Positions 16,165 to 26,152 of a DNA stretch of 64,000 nt are shown one piece after another. The notes beneath the pieces were generated by a model. The model did not search any database, was not told where the DNA came from, and saw only the letters and a list, made by a program, of their open reading frames with translations. Location of the stretch: contig NZ_JAUYTP010000073.1 of assembly GCF_030695125.1 (NCBI RefSeq), positions 124,001 to 188,000 of the forward strand, written 5' to 3'. The DNA is from Allobosea sp. (GTDB taxonomy: Bacteria; Pseudomonadota; Alphaproteobacteria; Rhizobiales; Beijerinckiaceae). Made by a program: the position numbers and the translations under genes. Each line of letters opens with the position of its first letter. Position 1 is the first letter of the stretch.

Positions 16165-16992
16165 ATGACGGTGGTCGCCCTGTTCGGCGCCGGTGGCAAG
16201 ATGGGGATGCGGCTGGGCCGCAACCTTGCCGCCTCGCGTTTCACCATGCGGCCCGTCGAGGTCAGCCCGGCCGGCCGGGAAAGGGTGCGCGAGGCCTTCG
16301 GGCTCGCCTGCCTCGAGGCCGAAGAAGCGATCGCGGGGGCGGAGGTCGTCGTTCTGGCGGTGCCCGACACCCATGTCGGGGCGGTGGCGACGACGCTGCT
16401 GCCCAAGCTCGCCCCGGGCACGATCGTGGTGATCCTCGATGCTGCCGCCCCGCATGCCGGGCATCTGCCGGAGCGGGCCGACATCACCTATTTCGTGACG
16501 CATCCCTGCCATCCGCCGATCTTCAACGACGAGACGGACCCCGCCGCCAAGGCCGATCATTTCGGTGGCATCGCGGCGAAGCAGCACATCGTCAACGCGC
16601 TGATGCAGGGGCCGGACGCGCATTACGCGCTGGGCGAGGAGGTGGCGCGGGCGATCTGGGCGCCGGTGATGCGCTCGCACCGCGTCACCGTGGAGCAGAT
16701 GGCGATCCTGGAGCCGGGCCTGTCGGAGACGGTCTGCGCGACGCTGCTCGACGCGATGCGCGAGGCGATGGAGGAGGCAATCGCGCGCGGCGTGCCGCGC
16801 GAGGCGGCGCGCGACTTCCTGCTCGGCCATATGAACATTCTCGCCGCCGTCACCTTCGAGCAGGTGCAGGGCGTGTTCTCCGACGCCTGCAACAAGGCGA
16901 TCGTCTTCGGCAAGGACACGATCCTGAAGCCGGACTGGAAGCGGCTGTTCGAGCCGGAGGAGATCGCCGCCAGCGTGCGCCGCATCACCTGA
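16165..16992 (+). CDS. apnO: D-apionate oxidoisomerase-like dehydrogenase
   Basis: The protein has 275 residues from ATG at 16165 with GGGAG upstream. The N-terminal Rossmann fold starts VALFGAGGKMGMRLGRNL, a GxGGxMG NAD(P)-binding loop. The later part has THPCHPPIFNDET and a helical C terminus with LLGHMNILAAVTFEQV, as in the phosphogluconate-dehydrogenase-like family that contains ApnO. ApnO converts D-apionate to 3-oxo-isoapionate by oxidation and hydroxymethyl migration. Divergence from the RuBisCO-like and kinase genes supports this over a generic reductase. The assignment rests on family and context. Confidence 0.78.
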   Translation: MTVVALFGAGGKMGMRLGRNLAASRFTMRPVEVSPAGRERVREAFGLACLEAEEAIAGAEVVVLAVPDTHVGAVATTLLPKLAPGTIVVILDAAAPHAGHLPERADITYFVTHPCHPPIFNDETDPAAKADHFGGIAAKQHIVNALMQGPDAHYALGEEVARAIWAPVMRSHRVTVEQMAILEPGLSETVCATLLDAMREAMEEAIARGVPREAARDFLLGHMNILAAVTFEQVQGVFSDACNKAIVFGKDTILKPDWKRLFEPEEIAASVRRIT

Positions 16993-17012
16993 GCACCTGA
17001 CTCACCACACGA

Positions 17013-17130
17013 GCCCTCATCCTGAGGAAGCCCGAGGGCTGTCTCGAAGGATGGTCCAGATGGTTCGGGAGCCTCCTGAAGCACCCTTCGAGACGCCAGT
17101 CCTTGCGGACTGGCTCCTCAGGATGAGGGC
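17013..17130. repeat. Long imperfect inverted repeat (CCTCATCCTGAGG type)
   Basis: The outer arms GCCCTCATCCTGAGGA and TCCTCAGGATGAGGGC are perfect complements, and the inner arms GTCTCGAAGG / CCTTCGAGAC add a second stem, so the whole 118 bp can fold on itself. Such non-coding palindromes are scattered in Hyphomicrobiales intergenic regions. It lies between the ApnO-like gene and copA. Confidence 0.85.
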
Positions 17131-17180
17131 CGAGGGAATATTCGGCGAAACTCTATGCGTCATCGGTCCGCTTTGACCCC

Positions 17181-17211
17181 TTGACCTTCCCATGATGGGA
17201 AGCCCCATCTC
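17181..17211 (+). promoter_or_regulatory. CueR-type MerR-family promoter/operator of copA
   Basis: TTGACC at 17181-17186 adjoins the perfect palindrome CTTCCCATGATGGGAAG (17186-17202), which fills a long (about 19-bp) spacer before a weak -10 (CATCTC). This is the classic under-twisted layout read by copper-responsive MerR activators. The site also excludes the 17192 start given by the ORF track. Confidence 0.8.
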
Positions 17212-17245
17212 GTCCCCTTGCCCCGGACTCGGAGGCTCAGGCGAG

Positions 17246-19800
<2,555 letters not shown>

Positions 19801-19804
<4 letters not shown>

Positions 19805-19831
19805 ACCTCTAGTGACTACAGGGATTAGGGT
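19801..19831 (+). promoter_or_regulatory. ZntR/CadR-type MerR-family promoter/operator of the zntA-like gene
   Basis: The -35 TTGAAC (19801-19806) overlaps the copA stop codon. A 19-bp spacer holding the near-perfect palindrome CCTCTAGTGACTACAGG (one mismatch) precedes the -10 TAGGGT (19826-19831). This matches the geometry of zinc/cadmium/lead-responsive MerR promoters. It rules out the 19812 start of the ORF track. Confidence 0.8.
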
Positions 19832-19865
19832 CCCGCCGGTTCGCGATTCCCAGCACCGGTGCAGC

Positions 19866-22238
19866 ATGTCCCAGTCCCATCCTCACGGCTCCGATCACCC
19901 GCACAAGCAAGGCGCGTCCTGCTGCGGCGGGCATGAGCATTCTCACGCCGCGCCTGCTCAGCCGGCAGGCCCGGCGCATGTCCATGGACCGTCCTGCGGC
20001 CACGCTCACGACCATGATCACGGTTCGGCAGAACCCGACATCGCCGCCGCCGCGCGAGAGGCCGGCTCAGTGGTCTGGCGCGTGCAGGGCATGGATTGCG
20101 GCAACTGCGCCAACACGATCCGGACCGCGCTGGAGCGCCTGCCGGGCGTCTCCGACATCCGGATATCCGTGACCAAGGAGACGCTTTCGCTGGGGCTCGA
20201 CGAGATGCTGACCAGCGCGACGGTGATCGAAAGCCGGATCGCGGCGCTCGGCTATGTGCCGAGCCGTCTCGACGCCGCGCAGCCGGGCGGTGGCGCGGGG
20301 ATTGTCGGCACGGCGCCGGTGGCCTGGTGGCGGCAGGCCAAGGGCCGCCTCGCGCTGGTGTCCGGCGGGCTGGTCGTGCTGGCCTATCTGGTGGGGCTCG
20401 TGGCCCCGGGTTGGCATGCCCCGCTGTTCATCGTCGCCAGCCTCGTCGCAGCCGTGCCGATCGCGCGGCGGGCGCTGGCCTCGGCGCGGGCCGGGGCCCC
20501 GTTCACGATCGAGATGCTGATGACGATCGCGGTGGTCGGCGCGCTGTTCATCGGCGCGGCCGAGGAGGCCAGCATCGTCGTCTTCCTGTTCTGCGTCGGC
20601 GAGGTTCTGGAGAGCGTCGCGGCCGACAAGGCGCGTGCAGGCATCCGGGCGCTGGCGGATCTGGTGCCGCAGACGGCGCTGCTCGAGGTCGAGGGCCAGA
20701 TCACGGAAGTGCCGGCGGCAACGCTGCGGATCGGCCAGAGCGTGCTGGTGCGCCCGGGCGACCGCATCCCGGCCGACGGCACGGTGCTGGTCGGGCTCTC
20801 CAGCGTCGACGAGGCCTCGATCACCGGCGAATCGATGCCGCGTCCGAAGGAGCCGGGCGCCGAGGTGTTCGCCGGGACGATCAACCACGAGGCGGCGCTG
20901 ACGGTCCGCGTCGGGCGCGCCGCCCAGGACACGATGATCGCCCGCATCGTCGCGCTGGTCGAGGAGGCGCAGGATGCCAAGGCGCCGACGGAGCGCTTCA
21001 TCGACCGGTTCTCGCGGCTCTACATGCCGTTCATCGTCGGCCTCTCGGTTCTGGTCGCGGTCGCGCCGCCCCTGCTGGCGGGGGGCGAGTGGAGCCCGTG
21101 GATCTATCGCGGGCTGGCGCTGCTGCTGATCGGCTGCCCCTGCGCGCTGGTGATTTCGGTTCCCGCCGCCATCGCCGCGAGCCTGGCGGCCGGCGCGCGG
21201 CGCGGCCTGCTGATCAAGGGCGGGGCAGTGATGGAAAATCTCGCGGCGATCCAGGCCGTGGCCTTCGACAAGACCGGCACGCTGACGCTCGGCAAACCCG
21301 CCGTCACCGACGTCGTCGCGCTCGTCGGCGAGGCCAGCGCGGTTCTGGCGCTGGCGGCGGCGATCGAGCGGCGCTCCAGCCATCCGCTGGCTGCGGCGAT
21401 CGTCACGCGTGCCGACGGTGATGGACTTCCGGCGCGCGAGGCTCTGGATGTCGCCGCCGTGCCAGGCAAGGGCATGGCCGGTACGATCGCCGACCGCGCC
21501 GTCTTCGTCGGGGCGCCGCGCCATGCCGCTGGCTGGGCACCGCTGGACGACGAAATCCTGGCGCGCATCTCCGGGCTTGAAGGCGAGGGCAAAACGGTCG
21601 TCGTGGTCGTCGACGGCGCGCAGGCGATCGGCCTGATCGCGCTGCGCGACGCGCCGCGGCCCGATGCGGCGGCGGCAGTGGCGGCCCTCAAGGCGATGGG
21701 CATCCAACCGGTCATGCTCACCGGCGATAACCGGCTCGCCGCCGAGGCGATCGGGCAGGCTCTCGGCCTCGAGGTGAAGGCGCAGATGCTGCCCTCCGAC
21801 AAGGCCGAGGCCATCCAGGCGATGGCCGCCGCGCGCCGCACCGCCATGGTCGGCGACGGCATCAACGACGCCCCGGCTCTCGCCAGCGCGCAGGTCGGCA
21901 TTGCTATGGGCTCCGGCACCGGCGTCGCGCTGGAGGCGGCGGATGCGGCGCTGCTGCATGACCGCGTCGGCGATGTGCCGGCGCTGATCGGTCTGGCGCG
22001 CGCGACGATGGCCAACATCCGCCAGAACATCGCGATCGCGCTCGGGCTGAAGGCGCTGTTCCTCGTCACCACGGTGATCGGGGCGACCGGCCTGTGGGTG
22101 GCGATCCTGGCCGATACGGGCGGCACCGTGCTGGTCACGCTGAATGCGTTGCGGCTGCTCGGTTATTTCAGGGGTGGGAGGCACGCCGCCCCGCCGTCGG
22201 TGGCGGAAACCGACCTGCGACTGCACGCGACGGGTTGA
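19866..22238 (+). CDS. zntA: Zn(2+)/Cd(2+)/Pb(2+)-exporting P1B-2 ATPase
   Basis: The protein has 790 residues from ATG at 19866. The first 60 residues are His-rich with Cys (SCCGGHEHSHAAP, CGHAHDHDHG), a likely metal buffer, followed by one heavy-metal domain with GMDCGNC. The ion site is GCPCALVISVPAA (about 422), the Zn-type signature, with TGESMPRPKEP, DKTGTLTLGKP, SSHPLAAAI and [20 protein letters not shown]. It should extrude divalent metals. It is transcribed from its own MerR-type promoter rather than only by read-through from copA. The His-rich tail is N-terminal rather than C-terminal. Confidence 0.93.
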   Translation: MSQSHPHGSDHPHKQGASCCGGHEHSHAAPAQPAGPAHVHGPSCGHAHDHDHGSAEPDIAAAAREAGSVVWRVQGMDCGNCANTIRTALERLPGVSDIRISVTKETLSLGLDEMLTSATVIESRIAALGYVPSRLDAAQPGGGAGIVGTAPVAWWRQAKGRLALVSGGLVVLAYLVGLVAPGWHAPLFIVASLVAAVPIARRALASARAGAPFTIEMLMTIAVVGALFIGAAEEASIVVFLFCVGEVLESVAADKARAGIRALADLVPQTALLEVEGQITEVPAATLRIGQSVLVRPGDRIPADGTVLVGLSSVDEASITGESMPRPKEPGAEVFAGTINHEAALTVRVGRAAQDTMIARIVALVEEAQDAKAPTERFIDRFSRLYMPFIVGLSVLVAVAPPLLAGGEWSPWIYRGLALLLIGCPCALVISVPAAIAASLAAGARRGLLIKGGAVMENLAAIQAVAFDKTGTLTLGKPAVTDVVALVGEASAVLALAAAIERRSSHPLAAAIVTRADGDGLPAREALDVAAVPGKGMAGTIADRAVFVGAPRHAAGWAPLDDEILARISGLEGEGKTVVVVVDGAQAIGLIALRDAPRPDAAAAVAALKAMGIQPVMLTGDNRLAAEAIGQALGLEVKAQMLPSDKAEAIQAMAAARRTAMVGDGINDAPALASAQVGIAMGSGTGVALEAADAALLHDRVGDVPALIGLARATMANIRQNIAIALGLKALFLVTTVIGATGLWVAILADTGGTVLVTLNALRLLGYFRGGRHAAPPSVAETDLRLHATG

Positions 22239-22263
22239 CTTCCGGCCGTCTCTGGGGAATTTC
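22235..22263 (+). promoter_or_regulatory. Promoter of tRNA-Gly overlapping the zntA stop codon
   Basis: TTGACT (22235-22240) contains the zntA TGA stop, and a 17-bp spacer leads to AATTTC (22258-22263). The transcription start would fall a few nucleotides upstream of the tRNA 5' end. Confidence 0.45.
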
Positions 22264-22273
22264 GAAGGGCGAT

Positions 22274-22347
22274 GCGGGTGTAGCTCAATGGTAGAGCAGC
22301 AGCCTTCCAAGCTGAATACCCGGGTTCGATTCCCGGTACCCGCTCCA
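22274..22347 (+). tRNA. tRNA-Gly (anticodon TCC)
   Basis: The gene is 74 nt including encoded CCA. The acceptor GCGGGTG pairs with TACCCGC (one G-T pair), the D arm is AGCTCAATGGTAGAGC, the anticodon loop is CTTCCAA with anticodon TCC, and the T arm is CCGGGTTCGATTCCCGG. Confidence 0.96.
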
Positions 22348-22419
22348 GCTTTCTCGCCATCATCCGCCCGCGCGCGAAGCCGCTGGCGGTCTCTCACTGG
22401 TTCTGCGGTATAGCGACGC

Positions 22420-23217
22420 TCAGGCGGTTTCGGCCTGCGCGGCGGCCTCGACGCGGTTCTTGCCGCGCAGCTTGGCCTCGTACAGCGCGCGGTCGGCCCG
22501 TGACAGAAGCACCCTGACGGTGGTGTCCTCGCCGCCCGCGGACATGCTGGTGCCGAGGCTGACCGTGAGGGGAATCGTGTCCTCATTCCAGGCGATCGGG
22601 TTCGACTGGACCGATTGGCGAATGATCTCGGCGTAGTGGGCCAGCTCTCGGGATGATAGCCCGGTCACGAGCACTGCGAATTCGTCTCCGCCCTGTCGGC
22701 CGACGCTCGCGTTCGGCACGGCTTCCATGACGGTCTTCACGATGCTCGCGACATGACGAATGGCGATATCGCCGCAATCATGGCCATGGGTATCGTTGAC
22801 CTGCTTGAAGCTGTCGATGTCGCACATCAGGGCGCAGACAGGCTGATGCCGCGAACCTGCCTGCGCGATCAAACCGGCGCCGGCTGCGTCGAAACCACGG
22901 CGATTGAGCAGGCCGGTCAGCGGATCGCCGTTGGCAACGGCGTCCAGTTCCGCCCGTGCGAGGTTGAGTTCGCGCAGGGTGACAAGCAGCATGTAGACGA
23001 TCACCGGACAAACGATCCCGGGAATGAGAATCGAATAGGCGATGGCGTTGACCCAGACCTCGTGCTCCGAAATCGTCGCGCCCGGTTCTCCCGTCATCGT
23101 CATCTCCAAAATGGTGATGGTGATGATGACCGATAGTCCGATCGAAGACAGCGTCAGAACAAGCAACGCGCGCCAGATTTGATTCCATGACGAGATGGAA
23201 ATTCTACGAGACAACAT
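22420..23217 (-). CDS. Membrane diguanylate cyclase (GGDEF domain)
   Basis: The protein has 265 residues from ATG at 23217 (AGAGGA upstream). Two membrane helices (about residues 14-36 and 56-80) precede a GGDEF domain with GDPLTGLLNRRGFD, CDIDSFKQVNDTHGHDCGD and the active-site GGDEF at 176-180. The enzyme makes c-di-GMP from GTP. The inhibitory I-site RxxD expected nine residues before GGDEF is absent (VPNA), so product inhibition by the usual route is unlikely. No other sensor domain is present; the short periplasmic loop may sense. It stands alone, opposite in direction to tRNA-Gly. Confidence 0.92.
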   Translation of the reverse strand: MLSRRISISSWNQIWRALLVLTLSSIGLSVIITITILEMTMTGEPGATISEHEVWVNAIAYSILIPGIVCPVIVYMLLVTLRELNLARAELDAVANGDPLTGLLNRRGFDAAGAGLIAQAGSRHQPVCALMCDIDSFKQVNDTHGHDCGDIAIRHVASIVKTVMEAVPNASVGRQGGDEFAVLVTGLSSRELAHYAEIIRQSVQSNPIAWNEDTIPLTVSLGTSMSAGGEDTTVRVLLSRADRALYEAKLRGKNRVEAAAQAETA

Positions 23218-23393
23218 TGCCAGTCCTCTGCTGCGTCAACACAACTCAAAACAATGAATCATCTATAAATATCGACAGTTATGAGTGGCGACTGGCGGGT
23301 ATGTCTTCTTCGTGTTTGGAGGCTCTTGGGTTGGGTTGACTCTTGGGCTGGGCGAAGGGTGTGGTAGGCTCCTCCATCCATGAGAGAAGCGCC

Positions 23394-23789
23394 ATGCGTC
23401 TGGTTCCGGCGTCGATCGTGATCCTGTCCCTCGCCGCCGCGGGCGCCGGAGCTTCGGCGCGTGAACTCGCCGGGCGCTTCGGCTATCTCGGCGAGTGGGA
23501 CGTCAGCGCCAGCCTAGCCGAGGAGAAGGCGGGGCGGGCCGGGGCGCCGGCCTTCTCGGGCCCGGTGCTGATGAAGCACAACGCCGTCTGCGGTCCCGGC
23601 GAAACGCCGGAGAAGACCGGCCATATCCGGATCAGCCTGCGCGGCCAGCGCTACACCGCGCAAATGACGCTGGCCGGAGCCTCTTGCGCCTTCACCGGCA
23701 CCTTGTCGGAGAGCGCGCACAGCTTCGTCACCTGCGGCAGCGACCGGCAGATTCCGCTGCGCCTCTGGTTTCGGGGCACACGCCCCTAA
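23394..23789 (+). CDS. Small secreted hypothetical protein
   Basis: The protein has 131 residues from ATG at 23394 with GAGAGAAG upstream. The signal peptide is IVILSLAAAGAGASA. The mature part has GRFGYLGEWDVSASL, VLMKHNAVCGPGETPEKTGHIRISL and three Cys (AVC, ASC, VTC), giving a beta-rich periplasmic protein. No domain is recognised. Its stop overlaps the convergent caspase-FGE gene by 4 bp. Confidence 0.7.
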   Translation: MRLVPASIVILSLAAAGAGASARELAGRFGYLGEWDVSASLAEEKAGRAGAPAFSGPVLMKHNAVCGPGETPEKTGHIRISLRGQRYTAQMTLAGASCAFTGTLSESAHSFVTCGSDRQIPLRLWFRGTRP

Positions 23790-25633
23790 GGTTCGCGCAG
23801 GACCCTGAAGCCGTTGGTGAAGAAGCGCACATCGGCCTCGTATTTGAAGCGGGCGGCCGAGCGCAGATAGCGCGGATCGTTGTTGAAGGAGCCGCCGCGC
23901 AGCACGCGCTCGCGGCAGCCGGGCGGGTTGACGGCGGTGCCGTCGCGCGGGGTCGCCCGGTAGCTGTCGCTCCAGCAATCGGCGACCCATTCGGCCGCAT
24001 TGCCCGCCATGTCGTAGAGGCCGAAGCCATTGGCCGGGAACTGGCCGGTCTCGACAGCCTGCCGGCGGGTCGGCTCATTGCAGCCGACGCAGTTGGCGCG
24101 CTCCTTCACCATCGTCGCGCCCCAGGGATAGGTCGTCGTGGTGCCGCCTCGGGCGGCGTACTCCCATTCGGCCTCGCTGGGCAGGCGATAGCGCTGGCCG
24201 GTCCTGGCGGAGAGCCAGGTCAGGTAGGCGTTGGCGTCGTTCCAGTGGATGTCGGTGACCGGGCGCTTGCCGCGGCCCAGCCCGCGATCATTGGGGCGAT
24301 GGGTGCAGCCGCCCTGGTCGATGCAGGCGTCCCACTCCTCGAACGTCACCTCACGCAGGCCGAGATAGAAGGCGTTGCGGATGGTGACGGTGTGGACGGG
24401 CTTCTCGAACTCGTAGAGCTCGTTGGCGCCCATTTCGAACGTACCGGGCGCGATCAGGGTGAGTTCCGGGCAGCCCTCGCAATCGCGCAGCGTGCGCAGT
24501 GTCGCAGGGGGGGCCGCGGGCGCGGCCGGGCGGGCGGGTTCGCGCACCGCCGCGACCGGCCCTGCCGGCGGGCGGGCCGCCGGTGGTGATGGCGGCGCGG
24601 CGGGCGGGGAGGCGGCGGCGGCGTTCTGCCGTGCGGTGAACTGCTGCTCGCGCGTGCGGGCGAGACTGGCGAAGCGGCCATCGGGATAGGCTTCGAGATA
24701 GGCGCGGTACTCGGCCGGGTTCTCGCTCGAACGGATCGATTCCCAGAAGGCGAGCTCATAGGCGTCCTGCCGGGCGGCGGGGGATTCCGGCGGCGGCAGC
24801 GGGATGACGGCGCGGTTGTTCTGGGCGATCTGGGCGGGGCGCGCGAGCGGGGTGACGACCAGCCCCGCTGGCGGCTCCGAGGACGTCCAGATCTGCTGGC
24901 TGCGCCGCGTCAGCCGCGCGACGGCGTCGCGGGTGCGCGCCAGCGCCGCGGTCATGTCGAGGCCGGGCGTCCGGATGGCCTTGATCCATTCGTCGATCGC
25001 GGGATTGCCGCGGGCGCCGCCATCCGCAACGGTGCGGCCGGGCGCGGTGGTGAACATCACGCTGATCGCGTCCATGCGCTCGACCGCGAGCAGGCCTTTG
25101 GAGGGACCGGAGAGGTCCGCCTGCCAGGGGTTGTCGCGGCTGGCGTCGAGCACCACCAGCGCGCTGGCGGGCCGCGCCACGATCAGCGCGTCGAGCAGCA
25201 GGTCGAGATCGACCGCGGCCTGCGCGATCTCGGAGGCCGAGCGCAGGCGGGCATCGACCGGGACCAGGAAATTGCGGTTGCGCAGCTGCACCGCATGGCC
25301 GGCGTAAAACACGATCGCCTGGACGCCCGGTCGCAGCCTGCCGGCAAAACCCGCGATCGCGGCCTGCAGCGCGGGCCCGTTGGCGTCATCGGCCGTGACG
25401 ATGTCGAAGCCGCCGGTGCGCAGCGCAACGGCCACGGCGCGGGCGTCGACCGCCGCTTCCGGCACGGGCGCCTGCGGGTAACCGGCGTTGCCGATGACAA
25501 GGGCGACGCGGCCGGAGGCGGCGTCGCCAGTCTGCGCGCGTGTCGGGGACGCCAGCAGCAGCGCGGCGCAGGCCGCCAGCGACGCGCATCGCAACCAGGA
25601 CAGGCAGCGCAACCAGGACATGCCGTGCTTCAT
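23786..25633 (-). CDS. Secreted caspase-like / formylglycine-generating-enzyme-like fusion, probably catalytically dead
   Basis: The protein has 615 residues with a signal peptide ending near TRA-QT. The peptidase C14 fold spans about residues 41-270 (GRVALVIGNAGYPQAPVPEA, VFYAGHAVQL), but the usual DACR nucleophile is LDASRDNP: Ser165 (codon AGC) replaces Cys, and GHG is GHA at His113. A Pro/Ala-rich linker leads to a SUMF1 domain from about 395 (PGTFEMGANE, RLPSEAEWEYAARGG, GFGLYDMAGNAAEWV, VLRGGSFNND). The two Cys that follow GGS in true formylglycine enzymes are absent. Both domains therefore look like binding modules. The gene lies at the edge of the T6SS region. Confidence 0.85.
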   Translation of the reverse strand: MKHGMSWLRCLSWLRCASLAACAALLLASPTRAQTGDAASGRVALVIGNAGYPQAPVPEAAVDARAVAVALRTGGFDIVTADDANGPALQAAIAGFAGRLRPGVQAIVFYAGHAVQLRNRNFLVPVDARLRSASEIAQAAVDLDLLLDALIVARPASALVVLDASRDNPWQADLSGPSKGLLAVERMDAISVMFTTAPGRTVADGGARGNPAIDEWIKAIRTPGLDMTAALARTRDAVARLTRRSQQIWTSSEPPAGLVVTPLARPAQIAQNNRAVIPLPPPESPAARQDAYELAFWESIRSSENPAEYRAYLEAYPDGRFASLARTREQQFTARQNAAAASPPAAPPSPPAARPPAGPVAAVREPARPAAPAAPPATLRTLRDCEGCPELTLIAPGTFEMGANELYEFEKPVHTVTIRNAFYLGLREVTFEEWDACIDQGGCTHRPNDRGLGRGKRPVTDIHWNDANAYLTWLSARTGQRYRLPSEAEWEYAARGGTTTTYPWGATMVKERANCVGCNEPTRRQAVETGQFPANGFGLYDMAGNAAEWVADCWSDSYRATPRDGTAVNPPGCRERVLRGGSFNNDPRYLRSAARFKYEADVRFFTNGFRVLREP

Positions 25634-25669
25634 TCCCCTGCGATGCCCTCGTGGCCGAACTGCGCGATC

Positions 25670-26152
25670 TCAGCGAACATAGATCGTGATCTTGCGCGAC
25701 ATCACCGGGGGATCGTGCGGCACGTGGTTATGGTCTCCCAGCAACAGCTGCAAGGTATGCCGGCCCTTGGGCAGTGTCACGACCACCTCGGTCTGGCCGT
25801 TGCCGAGATGGAGATTGTTGTTGTCGGCCGGAATGGGCTGATCGAACGGACCGGGCTCGGTATTGATCAACAAATGGTGATGACCGGCATTGGGCCATTC
25901 CGTTCCCGCGGGCGCGACGCCCATTTCCTTCAGCCCCATGCGCACGGTGAAACGCTCGGGCACACGCAAACCGTCGAGCGGGTAATGGAAATAGACCTGG
26001 GCGCCCTTCGGCGAGGGCTGGCGTGGCTCCGGCTGGGCCCAGGCGGCGGATGTCGCGAGAGAAGCGAACAGCAAGGCGAGGGCGGTGCTGCGCGGGAAGC
26101 GCCGCGTGACGGGGCGGTCCACCCGGACGGTAAGGCTGCGCTGGGTTTTCAT
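25670..26152 (-). CDS. Periplasmic single DUF4399-domain protein
   Basis: The protein has 160 residues with a signal peptide ending at AWA-QP. It has one DUF4399 domain: VYFHYPLDGLRVPERFTVRMGL, NAGHHHLLIN, NNLHLGNGQTE and HTLQLLLGDHNHVPHDPPV. The histidine clusters (HHH, HNHVPH) suggest a metal site, but this is inference. Its start overlaps the stop of the triple-domain gene by 4 bp. Databases often call such proteins RodA-like, which is not supported. Confidence 0.82.
   Translation of the reverse strand: MKTQRSLTVRVDRPVTRRFPRSTALALLFASLATSAAWAQPEPRQPSPKGAQVYFHYPLDGLRVPERFTVRMGLKEMGVAPAGTEWPNAGHHHLLINTEPGPFDQPIPADNNNLHLGNGQTEVVVTLPKGRHTLQLLLGDHNHVPHDPPVMSRKITIYVR

Noticed and set aside
22274-22347. 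tRNA-Gly as integration site of a T6SS island
   Set aside because: No second copy of the tRNA 3' end (CCCGGTACCCGC) and no integrase were seen in the window, so an island boundary cannot be supported.
20067-22586. 839-residue antisense ORF across zntA and tRNA-Gly
   Set aside because: It reads through a tRNA gene and through the zntA gene, so it cannot be a real coding region.
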